NCBI RefSeq assembly: GCF_021018805.1
Contig: NC_086283.1
Span: 58,667,775 to 58,731,774 of the forward strand
Direction: 5' to 3'
DNA from: Prinia subflava
Lineage: Eukaryota > Chordata > Aves > Passeriformes > Cisticolidae
Length of the DNA: 64,000 nt
In this document: positions 36,270 through 45,198 of the stretch, piece after piece
Numbering within the stretch: the first letter of the stretch is position 1
Layout: each line of letters begins with the position of its first letter
Made by a program: the position numbers and the translations under genes
The notes under the pieces: generated by a model
Database searches by the model: none
Told to the model about the DNA's origin: nothing
What the model saw: the letters and a program-made list of their open reading frames with translations, nothing else

Positions 36270-36305
36270 GGTCCACCCAGCGCGACGACCCCAATTGGGT
36301 GGACC
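36270..36305 (+). promoter_or_regulatory. Perfect 10-bp hairpin after frameshift site
   Basis: GGTCCACCCA (36270-36279) and TGGGTGGACC (36296-36305) are exact inverse complements with a 16-base loop. The stem begins 15 bases after the slippery heptamer, longer than the usual five to nine. The loop contains CCCC, which could pair with GGGG at 36260-36263 and bring structured RNA closer to the ribosome. That pseudoknot is an inference. Confidence 0.8.
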
Positions 36306-37663
36306 GGGCAGGGAACTCCAAAGGGGGTCAATTGGATGGACATTCTACACCAGACTCAAGAACACCTGAACATGATATAGCAAAACCTATTCTCACCACC
36401 TCTTCCTTTTTTGAACCCTACAGGTTGCATCTCACCAAACCATTGTACCTGACGGATAGGGACTTCCATTTTGTGACCATAGACCCAAAGAAGTTACATC
36501 AGTGGCCAATGACCGGCGAAGGTAAGTTCATCGTCGTCGGTGATTGCAAATACACTCCGCAGGAGATTGAGGTAGTCCCGGGGACACTTCACAATAACCC
36601 CAGGGCCCTCATTCTCTGGCTGCACTGCACTCATCCGCCCACATTTTTACCCGAGGGCCAGGTCATCGCACAAGCAATTCCTTATGGTGACCCAGAACAT
36701 CTTACCTTTACTGTAAATGCTGTACATCACATTTCCACCCGTAAGCCCTTGGTGCGATGTACACGCACTGTGGGAGATGAATCGGTAGATAAAGATCTTG
36801 TTTTTGACACGGGGGCAGATGTTACGCTCATTCCGTCCGCGGAATGGCCGTCGCACTGGCCCCTGGAGGACGTGGACGGGCAGATCCAAGGTGTAGGAGG
36901 GTTCCAATCCGCAAAACAGTCGAAAAACGTGGTAAAAATTACGGGGCCAAAAGGACAATTGGCTGCCATCCGTCCTTTTGTTTTAGATTACAAGGAACCC
37001 CTGCTTGGAAGAGACCTCATGGCTCAGTGGGGGGTCACAATTGACATTCCCGACCCCTCGCAAAATTTTCAGGCAGCGGCTGCTGAGAAGCGCCCGACCC
37101 TCAAACTGAATTGGACGACAGATAAACCAGTCTGGGTTGAGCAGTGGCCGCTAACAAAAGAGAAATTACAGGCGCTTGAGGAGCTCGTGGAGGAGCAATT
37201 AGCTAAAGGTCACATCGTGGAGACCAATTCTCCATGGAACTCGCCCGTTTTTGTCATTCGAAAGAGTGACAAAAAACGATGGCCCCTCCTCCACGACCTC
37301 CGGCAAATTAATGAGGTAATTGAAGATATGGGGTCTCTCCAGCCTGGGATGCCTTCCCCAACCATGCTGCCACGAAATTGGAATCTGGCTGTAATTGACA
37401 TAAAAGATTGCTTTTTCCAAATTCCTCTACACCCGGATGATGCCCCGCGTTTCGCCTTCTCGGTTCCTTCCATCAACCGGGCGGCCCCGAGGAAGAGGTA
37501 CCACTGGAGGGTGCTCCCGCAAGGGTTGAAAGCCTCCCCGGTGATGTGTCAACAGTACGTCTCTTCCTTGCTGTCCCCTGTGCGCGCAGCCACAGAGGGG
37601 GTTGTCATCCACCACTATATGGATGACATCCTCGTTTGCGCGCCAACCGAAGATGAACTTACG

Positions 37664-37666
37664 TGA
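37664..37666 (+). other. In-frame TGA disrupting pol
   Basis: The codon after ...EDELT is TGA, and the following sequence continues recognisable RT without a frame change. It is the only stop between the frameshift site and the end of pol. It sits outside any known read-through context and is best read as a disabling point mutation. Confidence 0.9.
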
Positions 37667-39778
37667 GCGCTTGACCTTGTAACCAATTCGTTAGTTGCTG
37701 CAGGGTTCGAGCTGCAAAAAGATAAGATCCAAACGATGCCACCCTGGAAGTACCTGGGCCTGGAGATTGGTAAGAGGACCATTGTGCCTCAAAAATTGGA
37801 AATTCGGACAAATGTCCGTACCCTTGCGGACGCCCATCAGCTTTGCGGTGCCTTGAATTGGGTAAGGCCCTGGCTAGGTCTGACCACCGAGGATCTAGCC
37901 CCTCTTTTCAATTTATTGAAAGGGGGAGGGGAGCTCAGTTCTCCTAGGGTGCTTACCGCAGAGGCAAAAGCAGCGCTGGAGAAGGTCCAGCAGGCAATGA
38001 CATCACGACAGGCACACAGATGCGATCCCGAGCTTCCCTTTCGGTTCATCATTCTGGGTAAGCTGCCACATCTACATGGGATCATTTTTCAATGGGACAC
38101 GGGTGCAAAAACATCAGCACACAACACCAAGGGCCAAGGCAGAAAGGACCCTCTTCTTGTTATAGAGTGGGTCTTTCTCAGCCACCATCGGCCCAAAAGA
38201 ATGACACAGCCACAAGAGCTTATGGCTGAGCTCATCCGCAAAGCAAGAACGCGGATGAAAGATTTGGCAGGGTGCGACTTTGAATGTATTCACATGCCAA
38301 TTGGATTGTCAACAGGCCAAATGACCAAACCCATGTTGGAACACCTGCTTCAGGAAAATGAAGCACTTCAATTCGCTCTAGATTCCTTTACGGGCCAAAT
38401 TTCAATTCATCGGCCGGCCCACAAACTATTTAATTCAGACGTAACGTTTAAATTGGCTTTAAAGAGTGTCCAGAGCAGGAGACCTCTCGATGCGATGACA
38501 GTTTTTACTGACGCGTCCGGGAGTTCTCATAAGTCAGTAATGACTTGGGAGGACCCTGAAACTCGGCAGTGGGAGGCAGATATTAAAGTAGTTGAGGGTT
38601 CACCTCAAATAGCCGAGTTGGCTGCTGTCGTCAGAGCACTTGAGAGATTCTCTGGACCTCTCAATATTGTAACCGACTCCGCATACGTAGCGGGGGTGGT
38701 ATCTAGAGCAGATCAGGCCATTTTACAAGAGGTGTCCAACACAGCTCTGTATGAGCAGCTCTTGAAATTGGTCAAAATTGTCTCCCACCGAGAGCAACCG
38801 TTTTATGTGATGCATACCAGGTCGCACACTGAATTGCCTGGGTTTATTGCTGAGGGTAACAGGAGGGCTGACGCTCTTGCTGCCCCTGTAGCGATAGCCC
38901 CGTTGCCTGACGTTTTTGAGCAGGCCAAGCTCAGCCATCAGCTGTTCCATCAGAACGCGCCTAGCTTAGCTAGACGTTTTAACCTCACACGTCAACAAGC
39001 TAAGGCGATTGTCGGCTCGTGTCCTTCCTGTCAGTCCCACGCTGTGCCTACCCTGCATGCCGGAGTCAACCCTCGTGGGTTGGAGAGCTGTGAACTCTGG
39101 CAGACAGATGTCACCCACATTCCATCATTTGGGAGACTGAAGTACGTTCACGTCTCCGTTGATACCTTCTCTGGCGCTGTCTATGCCTCTGCGCACGCAG
39201 GTGAGAGGGCCCAACATGTTATCCAACACTTTGTTCAGGCCTTCTCATTCATGGGCATCCCCAAGGGGATCAAAACAGACAACGGCCCTGCGTACAAATC
39301 CAAGGAATTTGCTGGCTTCCTGCAGCAATGGGGAGTGGAGCACAAGACAGGCATCCCCCACTCCCCCACAGGCCAAGCAATCGTAGAGAGGACACACCAA
39401 GAGATCAAGAGGGTCCTTAAACAACAGCAACAGGTATTAAAGGTGGAACCGCCGGCAATCAGATTGGCCCGAGCCCTTTATGTCATCAATTTTCTAAATT
39501 GTTCCTTTGAAAATCCCAGTCCGCCCATTACCATACACTTTGGGTGCAATAAGGAGTGGCAGTTCGATCCCAAGCCCCCGGTGCTGGTGAGATCGCCTGA
39601 GTCAGGGAAGGTGGAGGGTCCGTTTGACCTGGTGACGTGGGGGCGTGGGTACGCCTGTGTCCTCACGCCTACCGGGATCAAATGGATACCTGCCAAATGG
39701 GTAAAACCATTCATTAAAAGGAAGAGGGAGCGTGACGACAGCGTCCCGCAGGTGGCTTCGGCGGCATTCCGCCGTTGA
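37667..39778 (+). pseudogene. pol: ERV pol second part: RT end, RNase H, integrase
   Basis: This continues the same frame past the TGA without further stops for 703 codons. It begins with the RT connection (LVAAGFELQKDKIQTMPPWK, then YLGLEIG). RNase H follows, with its catalytic set seen as TDAS near 38507, the glutamate in QIAELAAV, TDSAY near 38672 and the RRAD aspartate near 38865. Integrase has the zinc-binding H-x3-H (SHQLFHQ) and C-x2-C (CPSC) pairs and a DDE core with aspartates at 39107 and 39278 and glutamate at 39386. The last two are 36 codons apart, the canonical D-35-E spacing. A C-terminal domain with WGRGYACVLTPTG and IKWIPAKWVKP ends in a basic tail. Apart from the upstream TGA this half looks undamaged. 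Confidence 0.92.
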
Positions 39779-39875
39779 AGGCAGGTCTCCTCCAGACCCT
39801 CTCTTCCCATCCTGTGGGAATGGGACCATGACCTGTCCTTTACCTATTTCTGTGACCCAAATTAATAATTTTTGA

Positions 39876-40199
39876 CTCCCCAGTTTTGTTTTTCAGACCC
39901 GGACCCAAGATGCTAAGCCTCCCGACCGTGCTCTTTACATTCTTAAAGGTTGGGGTTTATCGGGATGGGCCGGGTCCATTTTAAAAACATGTCTGTTGAT
40001 TTTGTTTATTATTTTAATTGTTTGTCTTGCTTTCAGACTAATCAGGAGATTGTTAATTAAGTTAGTTTTAAGTTCCACATCTACCCCCTCTCCGGCTGCT
40101 GCTCGGGTCGCCAAGGCCACGGCTCCTAAAGACGAGCTGAAGGAGCTTGAAAAGGAGCTTGAAGAAGAAAGTGACGGTGAAAGCCTCGCAGACGATTAG
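39876..40199 (+). pseudogene. ATG-less frame with membrane anchor and acidic tail (env remnant?)
   Basis: This frame is open for 107 codons after a TGA at 39873. It has no ATG anywhere. It reads through a GWGLSGWAGS stretch, a hydrophobic helix of about 20 residues rich in L, I, V and F (about 39985-40035), a short arginine/lysine patch, a serine/threonine/proline/alanine linker and a strongly charged tail rich in E, K and D. The layout of membrane span, basic stop-transfer and cytoplasmic tail is what the C-terminus of a retroviral transmembrane envelope subunit would leave after a large internal deletion. That origin is an inference, because the preserved part has no diagnostic motif. The alternative is a small accessory membrane protein made from a non-ATG codon or from a start that I cannot see. 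The upstream acceptor would place it on a spliced RNA. Confidence 0.5.
39882..39896 (+). promoter_or_regulatory. Splice acceptor before the env-position frame
   Basis: CAGTTTTGTTTTTCAG is a pyrimidine-rich tract ending in CAG, followed by ACCCGG. It is placed 118 bp after the pol stop, where the acceptor for env mRNA would be expected. The first ATG after it, at 39910, opens only a 24-codon frame in a different register from the membrane-anchor frame. Confidence 0.6.
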
Positions 40200-40283
40200 T
40201 GGCCAGCTCAACCACCTCGATTCGCCAAATGTTACCTGGACTCTGAGCATCTGCCGGACCCCCCTCACTTCTGCTCTTTTAGT

Positions 40284-40301
40284 AAAAAGAAAACGGGGAG
40301 A
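40284..40301 (+). promoter_or_regulatory. Polypurine tract
   Basis: AAAAAGAAAACGGGGAGA lies immediately before the 3' LTR and is interrupted by a single C. It is the expected primer for plus-strand DNA synthesis. Confidence 0.85.
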
Positions 40302-40846
40302 TGTGGCAGTGTGTTAATTTAATCGGTTAGGCTTTCTATACTTTTGTACTTGTTGGGTTCCCTGTATCCCACCCCTCGATTGTTCCTTTGTTTAACTCAC
40401 ATGACTCCGGCACCTGCCATGCGACACACACGGTTAGCTGCCTGTCATTTCTCCCGCCTTTGTAAATCCCTCCTATTTTTCCCCTGATTAGTCCAAGCGA
40501 TGTTCTATTACACCTGTATCCCCTGGCAACCTGCCCCGGTTGGCTGGCCACCCCCTTTGTCCCCCCTCCAAATCCTTTGGACAAAAACCCCCCGCACCCC
40601 TTGCCCCCCGAGCAGTTTCGGGCTGAGGAGGTGTTTGCAATAAACCCTCTGTTCGTCTGAAATTGTTTCCTCCTTTCTTTCCACTGCCCGTCGAATCTCC
40701 ATCGCTCGCATAAGCCTCTGCCAGGCAAAGAACCCACGGGAGTCAGCACTGCTTGCGAGCTTGCAGACTGACCCCCTAACACCCTGTCGCTGTGTCTGGG
40801 CCAGCGGTGACAGAGCCCATTGGCTCTCTGTGAGCACACCGACGGA
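40302..40846 (+). repeat. Provirus 3' LTR
   Basis: This is a 545-bp copy of the 5' LTR, 99.1% identical, with its AATAAA at 40639-40644. It ends at GACGGA directly against the right-hand TTATCT. At two of the five differing positions one LTR has CG and the other TG or CA, as expected from deamination of methylated CpG. Confidence 0.96.
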
Positions 40847-40852
40847 TTATCT
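40847..40852 (+). repeat. Target-site duplication TTATCT (right)
   Basis: This is an exact repeat of the six bases before the 5' LTR. Confidence 0.95.
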
Positions 40853-40884
40853 TTTTGATCATGCCATGGTTTATCTCACTTTGG

Positions 40885-40900
40885 AAAAAAAAAAAAAAAA
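40885..40900 (+). repeat. A16 homopolymer
   Basis: Sixteen consecutive A residues lie 32 bp to the right of the provirus target duplication. This is host flank, not part of the provirus. Confidence 0.9.
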
Positions 40901-43160
40901 GTGGGAAAGTTGTTTTGAAACAAAATAAATCCTTTCAGTCATTATGTACTAGTAGTAAAAATGTATGTACTTCCCAAAGCTTTCTGGAGTCCACATAAAT
41001 TATCTGAACAAAATGTTAAAAGGGTATTTGAATTTACTTTTGTTATAGGTAAAACAAAGATGCTGATGAATGATATGCATCAAATTTCTGCAAAGCACTG
41101 GAAAATTCCTCTTCAGAAGCTTCATTGTGTCTAGATGCTTGGAGCTGGAATCTCTCCTGGTGTGAAACAGGAGTTGTCAGGTTGTGCCATGGAAGAAACG
41201 CCCCATAACATGAAGATTTCTAGTGACAAAATCTTTTGGCTCTCTATTGACAGAACTTTGCACAGAATAGAAACAAATGCCATCTCCTGGCCCAGGCTGT
41301 AACACTCTTGAAGTGCCTTCTCCATATGCTTAGCTTGCTTGATTGTATGTGAGAAGAAAAAAGTATTTGCTAAATTTGGGTTTTATTGCCTTAAAACAGA
41401 ACTTTCCCAGCTGATGGGCAGTAAGGGCTCCACTGGATTGTGCCAAGAGTTTTGGTGTGCAGATGATAGAGGAAACTGGATAAACTTAGAAGGGCCAGAG
41501 ACAAAGACACAGACATTTCTGGGGACCTTGTGGGACTGTTTTATTTCAGGAAGCAACTAAAAGTAGTTGGGAACACAGCTGGAGAAACAGGAGTTTTTGT
41601 GCCACAGAAACAGTACTTACAAATGCTTTATTTCAGTTTGTTTCCTCTGGCAGATTTTTTCTGTATTAGAAAATGACTTAATTCATTGCTTGTCAGTTCC
41701 AGCAGCAGAACAGAGAAAGCTGGCATCTAAGGATGCTCACTATCCAGACATGGGCGCCATTTCCTGTCAGGTTTTTGCTCCTTCGGGATCGCGTTGTGGC
41801 CGGCAATACCCCATTTCCTGGGAAGTGCCCTTGAGCAGGCATCCTCCCACGTGTCCGTTGCCTGTGAGGACCGTGGGAGATCTTCAGGAGAGGAGGGGGA
41901 GCACTGGGTCGGTGTGCTCTGCTTGGGCAGCCCTTTCCAGCTGGCTCAGCAGCCACTGTCTGAGAACGGCCAGACCCCTGTACTTGTAAAGGCTTGAAGT
42001 CAGCAAGTGCAAAGCAGCAAATGAGCTGGCTGGGTTTGTCATCTGGGCAGTACCTTTGTGAAAGAACTGAGCCTGTGAGAGTTGCTGCTCTTGCAAGAGA
42101 AAGGACTTGAGCAGTCACAATCCATGTGCAGTGTGTGCTTTTGTCCATCTCTGGCCCCTGTTGCTCCTTTCAAGCCGTGCTGCTCAGGTGCTCCAGACCA
42201 ATGCAATCTCTGAACCACGTGGCAATAAGTGGCTCTTGATGCAGTTTCTGGGCCTGAAGAGAGCTTGGAAGGCCAAAGCAGATTGTGATTGAGAATAGTT
42301 TTGCGTATTCAAGTCTTGATACTATCCAAAGTCTAGCTTTCTAATGTGAGCATCTGTTGTCCTGCAAAATTTGTGTCTGTTGCATCGTAAACGAAAGAAT
42401 CAATTTCTCTCATTTCTCTTTGAAATGAGAGACTAAGGAAGCAAACATGAGAAACTTGTTGTGTTCATGATACTATCTTGGAAACAAGCTAAATTCCTCT
42501 TGCAAATGAAAACCTGCTCTCTGTTGGGTTTTTTCACCCTCTGGTAACACAAACAACTTAACTTGTCCGCAGTGACATCAGTTGTACACAAAAATGCTTG
42601 TGTGGGTTTTGTGTAAAGCAGATTTCTTTATTTGGAGTTATTTCAGTGAAACATTTCCCTCTTTCCCTATGTCCTCAAAGGATGTTTTGAGACTACAGTG
42701 TTTTCTGAGCAATTAGATTTTCTAACCGGCTGTTCTGGTCTTCACCAATCCATGCAACTGATTTTAGACAGGAAAGTTTGAGCTGGCCCGCCTGACATGG
42801 GGCTTTTGCACATTACAACAACCTGCAATGAACACAGCAACAGGAACACTGTGTAATGTCATCAGGGAGGAAAGCTTCTGAAAGTCAGGGCTACAGCAGC
42901 CTGTGGAGAGGGAGAGTGAGCTAAAATAATGCCACAGGAAAAGTTATGGGGATGATCTCCCAGGGGCTTGAGGAAGGGTGAGGTCGCTCTGAGTCATGCT
43001 CAAAAGCTGGTGTTCTGTAACACATTTTTTCTTCTTTTTTCTTTTTCTGCCTTGTGGGAATTTTCACTGCTTTATTTTATTATTCCCTCCTGATTCAGAA
43101 CAAAAGGTTATATCTAAAAATAAACTGTTCACTGGAAACAGGAAAAAAGAAACTACCAGC

Positions 43161-43162
<2 letters not shown>

Positions 43163-43200
<38 letters not shown>

Positions 43201-43212
43201 ACACACACACAC
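43163..43212 (+). repeat. (AC)n microsatellite
   Basis: About 25 AC units carry one T interruption near 43196. It is likely length-polymorphic. Confidence 0.97.
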
Positions 43213-45147
43213 TTCAAAAGAAGTGAGTTAAGCACCAAAATCAAATTACAAATATTTATAAACTGAAGCAAATTATAAAGCTTGTGTTTTCTTGAAAAGT
43301 GTTTATGGGGACTGTTGTGTTTATGGGCAGAAAATGGAGCTTTTACAACCAGCTACAGGCTGATGACTGTTTTGGGTTTAATTTATTCTTCTCTGGGATC
43401 CATTGTTCATTCCTGCACTTATGTTTGTTTAACTGATCCCATGGACTGGATCTGTAGTACTTATCCTTTGGCTAGTTCATGCAGTTGTCCATTCATTTGC
43501 CACTGGTCTTCCTTGAGACTTGCTCCTATTCCCTTATCAGGATTTGGAGAGATTCCCCCCACCCTCATCACTGGCAATGATTTGTTTTTCAGTTTTCTGT
43601 TGAATTTTACGTTTTGGCTGGGTCTGCCTTTTGCCATGTGTGTGTGCAGATTGGGAAGGTACTGCCTTCTTTCCTAGCCGCCTCTTCCATGCTGTCTTCT
43701 TGGGAACACACAACCTGCTTTATTTTCACTCATTTGCTTTTCTTATCCAGGTTTGTTTTCTTAGAGAGCTTCCAGCCGCACCAAGGCTCTTCTCATTTCT
43801 TGTCACACAGATACAGTGGTGGTTCCCAAAAGAGAATTTCAGTGGTGTTGAGACGCCACAGGGAGACAGGGTAAGTTGCACAGGAGAGATGCATGTTCCT
43901 CTCTATTGAGATTTCCAGACTGCCTCTTGCCAAATCGGGTCAAACCTCTGCAGCTCACACCACAGTGAGGCATTGTCTTCAGGAAGCTCTGTGAAAGCTT
44001 TCCACCATCATTAGCAGAGGATCAGGATAATAAATTTTCTCTTCAGTGCCCACTCAAGGGGGCAGATGGCTGCGAGGTACAGCACTATGACAGAGGGATT
44101 ACACTCAGGAATGCAGTCCCTGTTTCCAAATCTAGACTGTTGAGTGATCTTGTACTGGTGAAACAATTCCTGCCTGTATCAGCAAACTCTGTCCTTCCTG
44201 GCTCAACCCCTTTACAGCCAAGAACAAAGATCACTGCCAGCAAGTGGTTTTGGCTGACCCCAAAATGTACATTCCTCTCTCACCTTTTTTTGAAACATTT
44301 TATGTGTTAGATGTAGCTGAGAGAAGACAGCACTTGTGAATATCTGGTCTGTCTTTCATGATGTACTACATACAAAAGGACATGAAGAGGTTGTACAAGG
44401 AATTCTAAGGGGTAGTCCAGAGTTTTCCATGGGGAATTAATTGTAAATTATTCTGGCAATGTTTTTTTCAGAGCCTCCAGGATTTTAGGGGTTAAAGGAA
44501 AGCTAGAACTGTGTAAAGTTGTCCATTCTCATTTAGTTGAAGTTTTGGAGTTTGGTACTTGGCAGAGAATATATAAAGGAGAATTTTCGTGGCACCCCAG
44601 CAGGTCAAATTTTGTGCAAGAGGAGTGAAAACAATATGTGATTTTCTAAATCCATTTTCTATGTGCTTAGTAAGAAATGTTACTTTTGTTTTGTGATTTT
44701 TCTGTTAAGAAGCATTTAGAAAAAACCTATTCCACCTCAAATAGAGAACTTAGATTCCTACAAAAAAAGGGAATGGAAGAATGGTGTTTTGTCTGCTTGT
44801 CCATAGGTTGTTTTCTGAAACTCATTAGTCTCAGCTGTCTCCTTCTGGATGAGATTTGCAATAAACTGGAGGCTACAACATTTTATGGACAGTCAGGGAA
44901 GATTTTGGCAAATTAGAATACCTTAGTAAACATAATTTTACTGTCTATTGCTTATTACAATATGCACCAAAGCATTTAGTGTGCTTTAATGCTGATGTGT
45001 GTCTCTCAGTACTATCTGATATTTAAACTTCTTATGAAACCTAATTTACATTGCAGCAAAACTTCTGTCAGTGATTGTGCCCATAACTTGACAGTTTGAG
45101 AGACGTAGCCCATTGATTTCCAAATGAAATGTAACAAATCTTGTCAG

Positions 45148-45198
45148 AATCAACACTGAATCACAGAATCAACACTGAATCACAGAATCAACACAGCT
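45148..45198 (+). repeat. 19-bp tandem duplication
   Basis: The unit AATCAACACTGAATCACAG occurs twice and is followed by a partial third copy. The ATCACAGAATC words recall CR1 tail repeats, so it may be the relic of a LINE 3' end. Confidence 0.8.

Larger units (their letters stand above)
36254..37666 (+). pseudogene. pol: ERV pro-pol first part: dUTPase-like, protease, RT to YMDD
   Basis: This is the -1 frame reached from gag. The region about 36400-36700 resembles a worn dUTPase-like domain (LPEGQVIAQAIPYG, near the family's G-x-x-x-A-Q motif). An aspartic protease follows, with the DTGAD active site at 36806-36820 and GRDLMAQWG near its end. Reverse transcriptase follows in the same frame, including WPLLHDLRQIN, the catalytic aspartate in VIDIKDCFF, LPQGLKASP and YMDD at 37616-37627. 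TGA at 37664-37666 then interrupts the frame 12 codons after YMDD. A product ending here would lack the RT thumb, RNase H and integrase. Protease and polymerase share one frame, unlike typical betaretroviruses, where a second frameshift separates them. Confidence 0.92.
39779..40301 (+). other. Env-position region, no complete envelope gene
   Basis: Only 523 bp separate the pol stop from the 3' LTR, far too little for an envelope gene of roughly 1.5-2 kb. It contains a splice acceptor, an ATG-less open frame with a membrane segment and the polypurine tract. The element is therefore env-deleted, or belongs to a lineage that lost env. Confidence 0.85.
33207..40846 (+). mobile_element. Full-length env-less class II endogenous retrovirus
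   Basis: This 7640-bp provirus is bounded by near-identical 545-bp LTRs and a perfect 6-bp TTATCT duplication. In order it contains the 5' LTR, primer binding site, ATG-free leader with splice donor, gag, pro-pol in the -1 frame, a short region where env would lie, a polypurine tract and the 3' LTR. The zinc knuckle, DTGAD protease, YMDD polymerase, RNase H and HHCC/DDE integrase are all visible. A lysine-type primer site, the 6-bp duplication and gag organisation point to a betaretrovirus/ERVK-like lineage. Pol carries one in-frame TGA, and no complete envelope gene is present, so the copy is defective as written. Five differences between the LTRs (0.9%) indicate a recent insertion, perhaps one to three million years old if a songbird neutral rate of 2-3 per billion sites per year is assumed. 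Confidence 0.96.

Noticed and set aside
37664..37666. Programmed read-through of the pol TGA
   Set aside because: It is in the middle of RT, 12 codons after YMDD, not at a domain border, and lacks a recognisable read-through signal. A disabling mutation is simpler.
41567..42148. Frames of 140 and 151 codons on opposite strands, to the right of the provirus
   Set aside because: Antisense overlap and no domain. The region was checked for exons of CPLX1, the expected neighbour in mammals, and none was seen.
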